A DNA stretch of 64,000 bases from positions 56,949 to 120,948 of the forward strand of contig NZ_CANLOZ010000011.1 in the NCBI RefSeq assembly GCF_947492965.1, written 5' to 3'. The notes under the pieces are model-generated. The model did no database searches. It was not told the origin of the DNA and saw only the letters and a list, made by a program, of their open reading frames with translations. How positions within the stretch are numbered: the first letter of the stretch is position 1; every line of letters begins with the position of its first letter. The stretch is from an uncultured Aquimarina sp. (GTDB lineage Bacteria > Bacteroidota > Bacteroidia > Flavobacteriales > Flavobacteriaceae). This document shows, piece after piece, positions 45,718-53,574 of this stretch. A program made the translations under genes and the position numbers.

Positions 45718-47256
45718 CTATTCTAAGACAGTAAGTTCATAAGCTGGTAAATACGTTTTTACAGTTCCAACCTCTGTATTAAATAATCTAACTCTATAAG
45801 TTCTCCCTTCTTCTAGGTTAGCATTAGGTACGGATGGAGAAACCAATTCAAAAGACAGATTTAGTGCGCCATCAACATTCACAAATTGTTGTGTCGTACT
45901 CTGAGTAATAAGGACTTGATCAGAAACATCATCTCGAATTAATACATCTTCTTTATTCACTTCATGAATCTCAAAGCCTATTTCTCCAAAATCTAAATCA
46001 AAAGGTCCATCGCCATCAACAAAAACAGGATCAATTACAGCATCAACTACGATATCAACAAATAACAGAGAGCTTGTCAAAACCTCTGTAGTGGTAAAAC
46101 TATATTCAGAACTTACTCTTAGATCTCCACAACTTCCATCGGTTATTATCATGGTACCTAAATCTTCTAACTTACATACTTCTTCAGGGATTTCATTAAG
46201 CTGTAAATTTCCAGAAATATCCAAAACGTCCAAAATTGTTAAAGCACCTAATTCCTTCGGAATATCCTTAATAGTATTATCTCGAAAATTGATTGTCTTC
46301 AGGTTTATAAGTTCTCCTAATCTTGTACTAATCGTATTAATTGTATTCTTTTCTAGATTTAGCTCAGTGAGTTGTGTTAACATCCCTATATCTTCGGGAA
46401 GAATACCATCTTCGATCGTTAAAAAACCTATATTATTTTGAGACATATCTAATTTTCTCAAAGAGACAGCCCCAAAAACACTTTTATTGAACGTTTGAAT
46501 ACCTTGGCTTCCAGTAATTGTAAGTGAGGTTAACTTTTCGAATGTATCAAAAGCTTCTGGTAAAGTAGTGAGATTTGCATTGTTTCGAAATGTAATAGTT
46601 TCAAGATTACTAAGTCTGAAAAAATCTTCTGGTATTTCAAAAAACTCACAATTAGTCAATGTGATTTCTCTTAATTGAGAAAGTCTTCCTATATCTGAAG
46701 GAATAGCCGAAATCGATGTGTCTTCAATTAATAATATCTCTAAATTACTCAGTGCTCCGATTCCTTCAATAGTATTTATTGTAAAATGATCTAATGACAA
46801 TTCTGTTAAGGAAGATAAAGAAAATAACCCTGCTAAAAACTTATCTAATGTTATTGTAGCATCGTTACCAGATATAGATAACTTTTCTAACATTTTTAAT
46901 TCAAATAATTCATCTGGAATACGGTCTAAATTATTTCCCTTTAGCCTTAATTCCTTTAGATCCTCCAATAAACTTATCGTTGGTGTTAGTACTGTAATGT
47001 TTTTATTTTCAATATCTAACCCTGTGAGTTTCTCATTTTCAAACACGACCCCTTCCCAAGCATTTATATTGTCGACATTTCCATCCCAATTAAGCAAATT
47101 ATTAGGGTTATCTTCTATGATTTTTAATAGAACGTCAAATACTTCATCAGAACTATCTGGAACAATTGTCATTACCAGATCTTCATCTATTTCTTTGGTA
47201 CAAGAAACGACCACAAATGAGCATAAAATAAGTATTCTTACATATAAATTCTTCAT
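45718..47256 (-). CDS. Leucine-rich-repeat lipoprotein
   Basis: About 512 residues from the ATG at 47254-47256, giving lipobox V-V-V-S-C (Cys19). Some 12 LRR units of about 23 residues (for example L-T-E-L-N-L-E-K-N-T-I-N-T-I, L-T-S-L-T-I-T-G) span residues 70-380, followed by a beta domain of about 130 residues. LRR lipoproteins are surface binding proteins. The partner is unknown. It converges on the peptide terminator. Confidence 0.82.
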   Translation of the reverse strand: MKNLYVRILILCSFVVVSCTKEIDEDLVMTIVPDSSDEVFDVLLKIIEDNPNNLLNWDGNVDNINAWEGVVFENEKLTGLDIENKNITVLTPTISLLEDLKELRLKGNNLDRIPDELFELKMLEKLSISGNDATITLDKFLAGLFSLSSLTELSLDHFTINTIEGIGALSNLEILLIEDTSISAIPSDIGRLSQLREITLTNCEFFEIPEDFFRLSNLETITFRNNANLTTLPEAFDTFEKLTSLTITGSQGIQTFNKSVFGAVSLRKLDMSQNNIGFLTIEDGILPEDIGMLTQLTELNLEKNTINTISTRLGELINLKTINFRDNTIKDIPKELGALTILDVLDISGNLQLNEIPEEVCKLEDLGTMIITDGSCGDLRVSSEYSFTTTEVLTSSLLFVDIVVDAVIDPVFVDGDGPFDLDFGEIGFEIHEVNKEDVLIRDDVSDQVLITQSTTQQFVNVDGALNLSFELVSPSVPNANLEEGRTYRVRLFNTEVGTVKTYLPAYELTVLE

Positions 47257-47549
47257 AGCACCAAGCATTTAGTAATATTTAAATTGGATATTACAAATAT
47301 GTCTTAAAAGTTGATGCTTTAGTTAACCGAGTGGTTTAATAGCAGCATTTTGTGGATGAATGTATGCTGATAATGTTAATATCTAATTATCGCTACTATA
47401 TTCCCTTTTATTAGGTATTTGAACCAAAAACCCAAAATCTCCAACGCGAATCCATAAAATGTTTACAAACATCCACGAAATGATATTCGGTATTATTTAA
47501 AAAGCTTATTTCACTTTTTGAATTTCTTAATTAAGGTAAAACACATCTA

Positions 47550-48110
47550 ATGAAACAAATCAAAAATCCATTACGGTTCATTCTTTTATTACTAATACCG
47601 CTTTCTTATACTTATGAAATAACAGCACAAAGTCACAAGTTAGCTGTTACTGTTACAGGTGGTATCGTACAAGATGGTTTTGGCGCAACAATAGCAGCAG
47701 ATTATAAAGTAAATGAGTTTGATTACCTACAATTTAATCTACAGGGAAGCTTCGCTTCTTTTGAGCAGAATAATGCAGATATTCCTGTAGATACTTATTC
47801 CTTTACTACTGGTTTCTTTTTTGATATTCTTAGAAACAACTCGCGGACCTTTTCGCTCTCTCTTGGTGCCGGAGGATTAATTGGGTACGAAATTATTAAT
47901 GATAACGATACCAATTTACCAAACAATCAATTGCTTGCTATAGAAACAAATAAAGTGATATATGGAGCTTATGCAGGGTTAGATGTAGACTTCTTTATCT
48001 CTCCAGTAATTACAATTTATCTCAAATTAAATGAACTGTATCATGTAAATAGTGAAATCGGAGAGTTTACACCTTATGCGGGCTTGGGAGTCAAACTAAT
48101 TCTAAAATAA
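47550..48110 (+). CDS. Exported outer-membrane beta-barrel-type protein
   Basis: A 186-residue protein with a signal peptide ending near E-I-T-A-Q. The mature part has amphipathic strands (L-A-V-T-V-T-G-G-I-V, Y-L-Q-F-N-L-Q-G-S-F) and ends Y-A-G-L-G-V-K-L-I-L-K. It resembles conjugal/outer-membrane barrel proteins annotated in Bacteroidota conjugative elements, but the match is only by pattern. Function unknown. Confidence 0.62.
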   Translation: MKQIKNPLRFILLLLIPLSYTYEITAQSHKLAVTVTGGIVQDGFGATIAADYKVNEFDYLQFNLQGSFASFEQNNADIPVDTYSFTTGFFFDILRNNSRTFSLSLGAGGLIGYEIINDNDTNLPNNQLLAIETNKVIYGAYAGLDVDFFISPVITIYLKLNELYHVNSEIGEFTPYAGLGVKLILK

Positions 48111-48176
48111 AACACATTCTACACCAATCATCTCATCTATTCATATTATTAATTAATGCTTTAAACAAATCAAACA

Positions 48177-49166
48177 ATGGAAATTTTACATCGAATCAAA
48201 CTACTAAAAAGAACAATTCTGATCGTCATATTCTTTTTATTAACTGCTCTAACAATAACTCTAAATGCACAGACCAGTATACAACTGCCTAAATATTTAG
48301 TTACAGAATATACGGGAGTGCTTGCAGAAGCGGGTTCTAGCACTCGTGTTGATACAGATGCAAAATGTATTATTAAAAAGCGCGGATTTCGAACGTACCA
48401 TCTAAACTTTGGTAATGGAGTTTCTTCATTATCAAATATAAAGTTTATAAAAAATGATGATACTTATACATCAACAATTATCCATCAAGGAAAAACATTG
48501 TCGATTACACTCGATGAAGATGGAGATCTTTTCATTGGATCAACGGCAAAAGGAGTATTCTCATTCTCTGGTAGCATTAGCGATGAATATGAAGCGGATG
48601 CAGATACTGAAAATATAAATGTAACTAATAATGGAAGTACTATAAGCCTTGGCACAGGCAATACTAACATTCTTATTGAAAACGGAGAAACGAATTTGCA
48701 TTCAGGAAATTCAGAGATTCATATAGACCATGAAAGTACATCTATAGATACTGGAAATATCAGTATTTCTACATCATCAGCTTCTAATAATCATATCGCA
48801 AGTTGTTTCTTGCATAACGACTACGTATACGAAGGTTTAATACATTGTAATTCTACAGAAATCAGTACGCTTCCATCAAAAGTTGTTGGAATTTATCGAG
48901 GAAAACTAAAAACCTATGAAATCGAAACAAAGAAAGGAATCTGTACTATTGTAAAAACTGGATGTAAAACATATCGATTAGATTTCAGCAATGGTATCCC
49001 TTCTATTCATAATATTCAATTCGGAAGAAAAAATGATTTTGATGAGTATACTTCTGTAATTATTGAGGGCGTATATTCTTCTGCTATAGAAATTGATATG
49101 TCATTTGATGATTTAGAAATCGATGGAAAAATTCTTCGTGTTTCATTTGACGGAAAAAAGAATTAA
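48177..49166 (+). CDS. Exported protein with two copies of a small beta domain
   Basis: A 329-residue protein with a signal peptide ending near L-N-A-Q. Residues 35-125 and about 235-329 form two related domains: Y-H-L-N-F-G-N-G-V-S-S-L-S-N-I and Y-R-L-D-F-S-N-G-I-P-S-I-H-N-I. The same domain occurs in the lipoprotein at 36128. A Gly/Asn/Thr/Ser-rich middle (145-205) could be a beta-solenoid-like linker. Function unknown. Confidence 0.65.
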   Translation: MEILHRIKLLKRTILIVIFFLLTALTITLNAQTSIQLPKYLVTEYTGVLAEAGSSTRVDTDAKCIIKKRGFRTYHLNFGNGVSSLSNIKFIKNDDTYTSTIIHQGKTLSITLDEDGDLFIGSTAKGVFSFSGSISDEYEADADTENINVTNNGSTISLGTGNTNILIENGETNLHSGNSEIHIDHESTSIDTGNISISTSSASNNHIASCFLHNDYVYEGLIHCNSTEISTLPSKVVGIYRGKLKTYEIETKKGICTIVKTGCKTYRLDFSNGIPSIHNIQFGRKNDFDEYTSVIIEGVYSSAIEIDMSFDDLEIDGKILRVSFDGKKN

Positions 49167-49254
49167 AAAGAGAAACTATTTATTTGTTCGAAATTAGCAA
49201 AAATGTGGATTGATCTGATTGATATCAGCATTTTAATCAATCCACTTTACCAGA

Positions 49255-49857
49255 CTAAATAATGTTCATTTTATTGTATAACCTTTCTTTAAAAGTTCTT
49301 CCGATGGGAATATGATGTTCTTGAATTTTTATTGTCTGATCTAATTCGTAAAAAGACTCTATTTTATGCCAGTTTACGATATACGATCGATGTGTCTGAA
49401 TAAAAAAATCTCTATTCAAAGCCTTGAGCAAACTACTTATAGAATGTCTTACTGATAATTTTCTGCCATCACAAGTTACGATAGAACAATAATTTTTAGA
49501 ATCTGTATGAGCAAAAATAATAGAGGATATCGCTAATTTCACCAACTTATTACCACACTTAACAAAGATATGTGACTTTTTGCGTTCTTCAATTTGGACT
49601 TTTTTCACATCTGAAAACTCCTGAAATGATTTCGAATTCTGATATAATGAATTTACCTTTTTTGATAAGCCTAAACCCGCATGCTTTGATTTAATATAAA
49701 ATCCAATAATGATACCTTCAACAGTGTGTTTAATTACTTGTTTTTGGATAATTAATGAAGTATCCAAATTACTTAACGATGTGTTTTTAAGATCATCGAT
49801 ATCAATATTCATCTCTTTTAAATAAGAATCATTTGCTTCTACTTGATACGTCTTCAT
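49255..49857 (-). CDS. LytTR-domain regulator with a degenerate N-terminus
   Basis: A 200-residue protein. The C-terminal 105 residues are a LytTR DNA-binding domain (F-A-H-T-D-S-K-N-Y, Q-T-H-R-S-Y-I-V-N, H-I-P-I-G-R-T-F-K), very similar to that of the response regulator at 52846. The N-terminal 95 residues lack the acidic pocket and phosphoacceptor of a receiver; a region E-G-I-I-I-G-F-Y-I-K-S-K-H resembles a receiver remnant. It is divergent from the TPR-AraC gene, with a perfect palindrome between them. Confidence 0.85.
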   Translation of the reverse strand: MKTYQVEANDSYLKEMNIDIDDLKNTSLSNLDTSLIIQKQVIKHTVEGIIIGFYIKSKHAGLGLSKKVNSLYQNSKSFQEFSDVKKVQIEERKKSHIFVKCGNKLVKLAISSIIFAHTDSKNYCSIVTCDGRKLSVRHSISSLLKALNRDFFIQTHRSYIVNWHKIESFYELDQTIKIQEHHIPIGRTFKERLYNKMNII

Positions 49858-49940
49858 ACATTGGGATTTTTGATGTTCGCTATTTCAAATCTAGTAAGTT
49901 GAAAGGCTATTTTACAAAGACTTATTATTGGCATTTATAA

Positions 49941-49976
49941 ATCAGTAGTTGAAATTTATAAATTTCAACTACTGAT
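49941..49976. promoter_or_regulatory. 36-bp perfect palindrome (operator candidate)
   Basis: Two 18-bp arms are exact reverse complements without a loop. The central 20 bp are TTGAAATTTATAAATTTCAA. The site lies between the divergent LytTR and TPR-AraC genes, 82 bp before the latter. The same 20 bp recur at 51781-51800 before the peptide cluster. A protein-binding operator is more likely than a terminator because no gene ends here. Confidence 0.75.
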
Positions 49977-50058
49977 AAATTCTTTTCATAATTCCATTAG
50001 ATACATATTTAATCTTTACATTCGTAACAGTTTTAAGCTGTCTGGTTTAGCAATAACA

Positions 50059-51750
50059 ATGTTTTCTTTTAATAACATGAAATATTTATTCTTCTTTTCT
50101 ACTATTTTCTTCTTGCTATGTAATTATACGGCTAAAGCGCAAGATCATTTTGAGGAATTACGTGAACTTTTAAGAAAAGAAACTGAAACTTCTAAAAGGA
50201 TAAAGATCACAGAGGATTTACTTGATCAATACAAGGGTTCTTCTGACACTTTAAAAATGGCAAATGCCTACCATTTTTTATCTTTTCTGAAACCAAATGA
50301 TAAATCCGCTTTTATAGACAGTATTATTCTTATTACAAAAAACAAAAGGTATTCTAGATATCCTGCTGGAGCATATTTAGAAAAAGGTAATATAAAATAT
50401 GAATTAGGGGATTATATTGGAGCTTTAGAATCTTATGTACAAGCATCTGAGAAAGCTAAAACAAATGGAAATGATAAATTGCATGCCGATGCTAAATTTA
50501 ACATTGGTTTATTAAAAAATCAAGCTGGTGACTATGAAGAATCTAAAACTATATTTGCAGAATACATTACATTTTTAGAACAAAATGCCAATTACCGAAC
50601 TACATTTAATTATAATCCTGCATTATTTGCATTAGCAGATTCTTACATCCACACTAAAGATTTAGATCTGGTTGAAAAGATTATTGATAAAGGGATTGAG
50701 CAAACCCTTAAAACCAATGATTCTGCTACCTATTCCTATATCATTGTTACTTCTGGAATTCATCAATATCTTCTAAAAAATTATCAAAACGCTATAGATA
50801 GTTTACAAAAAGGAAAAGAATTAATACGCAAATTTGATCCTGTAGAAACTAGAATTGCTACTTGTGATTATTACATTGGTCGAAGCTATAAAGACCTTGG
50901 AAATAAAGAAACAGGCTTATCATATTTTAAAAAAGTAGACACCACGCTAAGAAAGACTAAAGATGTAATTCCTGAAACTATTAAAGTTTATGAATATCTA
51001 AAAGAAGATGCTGAATCTAAAGGCGATTATAAACTTCAATTAGACTATCTTAATACGCACTTAGAATTGGATAGTATTAGGCATGCTAATCAGGTTTATT
51101 TAACAAGAAATATTACTAGAAAATATGATGCTGCAGAATTAATTTCAGAAAAAGAGAAATTAATAGCCAAATATGAGAAAGATACTTTTTTAAAAAATAA
51201 CACTATTACTTTCTTGATAGTACTTTCATTAATTTTAGTACTACTAGCTATTTATGGATTTAGAAGAAGTTACCTAAACAAAAGTAGATTCCAAAAATTA
51301 TTATTAGAACAACAAGAAAAGTCTAAAATAAATCAATCTGCCGCTCTTGAAAAAGAGATAACATCTAATCTAACCAAAAAAGAGGATTTAGATATTCCGG
51401 AAGATGTAATTGAAACTATTTTAAAGAAATTGCAAGATTTTGAAGCTAAAAACCAATTCGCAAAAAAACATTACACCCTTAATTCGCTAGCTAAAGAACT
51501 TAATACAAACAGTGCGTATCTTTCTAAGATCATCAATGTCTATAAGAGCGTAAATTTTTCAAATTATCTAAATAATTTAAGAATTGACTTTGCTGTAGAT
51601 CAACTAAGCACAAACAAAGCTCTGCGATCTTATACCATCCAAGCGATTGCGGAGGAAGTTGGTTTTAAAAATGCGCAATCATTTTCTTCGGCCTTTCATA
51701 AAAAAACAGGTATCTACCCTTCATACTTTATAAAACATCTAAAAGATTAA
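50059..51750 (+). CDS. TPR membrane protein with AraC-type DNA-binding domain
   Basis: A 563-residue regulator. A signal/anchor (about 8-27) is followed by periplasmic TPR-like helical repeats (95-345; for example Y-P-A-G-A-Y-L-E-K-G-N-I-K-Y-E-L-G-D), one transmembrane helix (381-400), a cytoplasmic linker and an AraC helix-turn-helix domain (about 465-560: S-L-A-K-E-L-N-T-N-S-A-Y-L-S-K, G-F-K-N-A-Q-S-F-S-S-A-F). This lets an external signal control transcription directly. It is flanked by the two palindromes and precedes the peptide cluster, so it is the prime candidate regulator of it. Confidence 0.9.
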   Translation: MFSFNNMKYLFFFSTIFFLLCNYTAKAQDHFEELRELLRKETETSKRIKITEDLLDQYKGSSDTLKMANAYHFLSFLKPNDKSAFIDSIILITKNKRYSRYPAGAYLEKGNIKYELGDYIGALESYVQASEKAKTNGNDKLHADAKFNIGLLKNQAGDYEESKTIFAEYITFLEQNANYRTTFNYNPALFALADSYIHTKDLDLVEKIIDKGIEQTLKTNDSATYSYIIVTSGIHQYLLKNYQNAIDSLQKGKELIRKFDPVETRIATCDYYIGRSYKDLGNKETGLSYFKKVDTTLRKTKDVIPETIKVYEYLKEDAESKGDYKLQLDYLNTHLELDSIRHANQVYLTRNITRKYDAAELISEKEKLIAKYEKDTFLKNNTITFLIVLSLILVLLAIYGFRRSYLNKSRFQKLLLEQQEKSKINQSAALEKEITSNLTKKEDLDIPEDVIETILKKLQDFEAKNQFAKKHYTLNSLAKELNTNSAYLSKIINVYKSVNFSNYLNNLRIDFAVDQLSTNKALRSYTIQAIAEEVGFKNAQSFSSAFHKKTGIYPSYFIKHLKD

Positions 51751-51779
51751 TTTTCAAACAAATAAAAACACTTATATCT

Positions 51780-51801
51780 CTTGAAATTTATAAATTTCAA
51801 G
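51780..51801. promoter_or_regulatory. 22-bp perfect palindrome before the peptide cluster
   Basis: CTTGAAATTTA joined to its exact reverse complement. The central 20 bp equal those of the palindrome at 49941-49976. It lies 29 bp after the TPR-AraC stop and 60 bp before the first precursor gene. A -7-like TATTTTTC follows at 51814. It has no T-run, which argues against a terminator. Confidence 0.72.
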
Positions 51802-51861
51802 TATGATAACCTGTATTTTTCTTCTTAAAATCGTAGATTGTGTGAAACACAAAAAATCTAA

Positions 51862-52080
51862 ATGAAAAAGGAAAAATTAAAGCGACTAAGCCTAGATCGT
51901 ATTAAGATTGCTCAATTAAATCCTCTATATAAAGTAAGAGGTGGATTTAACCCAAATACAGCAACCAACCAATCAACCTTAATCGATAATTGTACGGAAA
52001 CAGCTTCTAAAAAAGATTGTATGCTTACACATACTTCTACTAAAACCTTTCCAGTAAGTAATACTAGAAATTGTATTTAG
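51862..52080 (+). CDS. Lanthipeptide-type precursor peptide 1
   Basis: A 72-residue peptide. The leader pattern K-R-L-S-L-D-R-I-K-I-A-Q-L-N-P-L ... R-G-G (GG at 27-28) matches the Bacteroidota class I lanthipeptide-type leader. The core has nine Thr, four Ser and three Cys and ends T-S-T-K-T-F-P-V-S-N-T-R-N-C-I. Ser/Thr dehydration with Cys addition is possible, but no LanB/LanC genes lie nearby. First of four related genes after the operator palindrome. Confidence 0.75.
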   Translation: MKKEKLKRLSLDRIKIAQLNPLYKVRGGFNPNTATNQSTLIDNCTETASKKDCMLTHTSTKTFPVSNTRNCI

Positions 52081-52113
52081 GCGCTGAAGTCTTCATCTTT
52101 AAGAAATATTGAT

Positions 52114-52323
52114 ATGAAAAAATATAAAAAATTAAATCTCGATAAAATCAAAATTGCACGATTAACGAATCTAAATGCTATAAAAGGCGGATCTATCATC
52201 ATCATAGAAGAGGATTCCGAGCCTCTTTCTGACCATAATTTAGCGAGTATTAATGATCAATGTATGACTTCTACTAAAACTGTTCCTATCGGTACTGGTA
52301 GTATAGATCCAAATGATATCTAA
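52114..52323 (+). CDS. Lanthipeptide-type precursor peptide 2
   Basis: A 69-residue peptide with leader K-K-L-N-L-D-K-I-K-I-A-R-L-T-N-L-N-A-I-K-G-G (GG at 25-26). The core is acidic with a single Cys followed by M-T-S-T-K-T-V-P-I-G, and lacks the T-C-V-C-I end of copies 3 and 4. The core is the most diverged of the set. It lies 33 bp after precursor 1. Confidence 0.72.
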   Translation: MKKYKKLNLDKIKIARLTNLNAIKGGSIIIIEEDSEPLSDHNLASINDQCMTSTKTVPIGTGSIDPNDI

Positions 52324-52344
52324 CGATTAATAAAACATAAAAAA

Positions 52345-52554
52345 ATGAAACACAAAGGGAACAAAAAGTTAAGTTTAGATAAGATCAAAATTGCAAGATT
52401 ACATAATCTTGAGCTAATTTCTGGTGGTATTGGTAACGATGAGTTTCCTACAGATTCTAAATCAGAACACTGTGAAACCCATCCCTTCTTTTGTTGGGAA
52501 AGTATATCCACAAAAACAGTTCCCGTTAGTGGTCAAACTTGTGTTTGCATTTAA
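52345..52554 (+). CDS. Lanthipeptide-type precursor peptide 3
   Basis: A 69-residue peptide with leader K-K-L-S-L-D-K-I-K-I-A-R-L-H-N-L and GG at 27-28. The core has four Cys and ends I-S-T-K-T-V-P-V-S-G-Q-T-C-V-C-I, almost the same as copy 4. The DNA coding T-C-V-C-I is also nearly identical. It is 21 bp after precursor 2. Confidence 0.74.
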   Translation: MKHKGNKKLSLDKIKIARLHNLELISGGIGNDEFPTDSKSEHCETHPFFCWESISTKTVPVSGQTCVCI

Positions 52555-52571
52555 ATAATCATAACCAAATT

Positions 52572-52796
52572 ATGATGAAAAACAACAAAAAAAAGCTAAC
52601 TCTAGATAAAATAAAGATTGCCAAACTTGATCATCTTGATTCATTTAAAGGAGGGCAACAAGAAGATACGGATACAGAAACTTTTGATCCAGAAGTTTGT
52701 TTTACGAAACCCACCATCTGCGCTAAAACCGTTTGGGATTGTGGTATTTCTACAAAAACAGTCCCTATCAGTGGTCGAACTTGTGTTTGTATATAA
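52572..52796 (+). CDS. Lanthipeptide-type precursor peptide 4
   Basis: About 74 residues from ATG 52572 (or 73 from 52575). Upstream in-frame sequence overlapping gene 3 is unlikely to be translated because it lacks the leader pattern. Leader K-K-K-L-T-L-D-K-I-K-I-A-K-L-D-H-L ends K-G-G (27-28 from ATG 52572). The core holds five Cys and ends I-S-T-K-T-V-P-I-S-G-R-T-C-V-C-I. It is 17 bp after precursor 3. Confidence 0.74.
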   Translation: MMKNNKKKLTLDKIKIAKLDHLDSFKGGQQEDTDTETFDPEVCFTKPTICAKTVWDCGISTKTVPISGRTCVCI

Positions 52797-52845
52797 TAGC
52801 TACACAAGGATATAGCATTAATAAGTTATAGTCTATTTGACTTTT

Positions 52846-53559
52846 TCATATCACTTTCAAGCGTTTATAGATATCTTCTTTAAACGTTCTGCCTATAGGG
52901 ATATGATGTCCTTGTATTTCTATTGTTTGATCATATTCATGTAGCGAATCAATCTTATTCCAATTAATAATATAAGATCGATGAGTTTGTACAAACTCTA
53001 ACCCTTTTAACTTTTTACTAAGTTTTAAAATAGAATAACGCACTGATAGCTTTTTATGATCTGTAGTGACAATGGTACAATAGTTTTTTGAATCTGTATG
53101 CGCAAATAATATGGAATCTAAATGTACTTTCACCAATTTATTACCACTTTTAATAAAGATATATTCTTTTCCGGCACCACCATTGTTCCTTAAGATTACC
53201 TCCTGCTTCTGGGCCAAAATTAAAGCTGCCTGTAGATCATCTTTATCGATGGGTTTTGTTAAATAAGCAACGGGATGGATTTCGGCTGCTTTATTCATTA
53301 CATTTTTATCTGTATCAGAGGTGGTAAAAAATACAGGAATATGATATAAAGACTTTATTTGATGTCCCAGTGCTATTCCTGAATCTTTCTCATGAAGATG
53401 AATATCTAAAATAACTGCATCCGGCATTAAGTCTCCAATCTGTTCCAAAGCCTCAAAAGGATCATCTGAAGTACCTACACAATTATATTCTAATTCTTCT
53501 AAAGTGATTTTAATATCTTCTAAATGAAATATATTATCTTCCACTATATAAATATCCAT
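52846..53559 (-). CDS. LytTR-type response regulator
   Basis: A 237-residue regulator. The receiver domain (1-120) has the acidic pocket E7/D8, phosphoacceptor Asp52 (V-I-L-D-I-H-L) and Lys102 (L-T-K-P-I-D). The LytTR domain (133-237) binds DNA. It is encoded 15 bp after the kinase gene and is its partner. The LytTR domain is closely related to the one at 49255. It converges on the precursor peptide genes, with 49 bp between, and may control them. Confidence 0.93.
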   Translation of the reverse strand: MDIYIVEDNIFHLEDIKITLEELEYNCVGTSDDPFEALEQIGDLMPDAVILDIHLHEKDSGIALGHQIKSLYHIPVFFTTSDTDKNVMNKAAEIHPVAYLTKPIDKDDLQAALILAQKQEVILRNNGGAGKEYIFIKSGNKLVKVHLDSILFAHTDSKNYCTIVTTDHKKLSVRYSILKLSKKLKGLEFVQTHRSYIINWNKIDSLHEYDQTIEIQGHHIPIGRTFKEDIYKRLKVI

Positions 53560-53574
53560 GACTTATGCTTTTAA

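Noticed and set aside
51780..51801. Palindrome as terminator of the TPR-AraC gene
   Set aside because: No T-run follows and the same core occurs between divergent genes where no transcript ends; operator is the better reading.
52618..52815. 65-residue frame overlapping precursor 4
   Set aside because: Different frame of the precursor; lacks leader and GG pattern.
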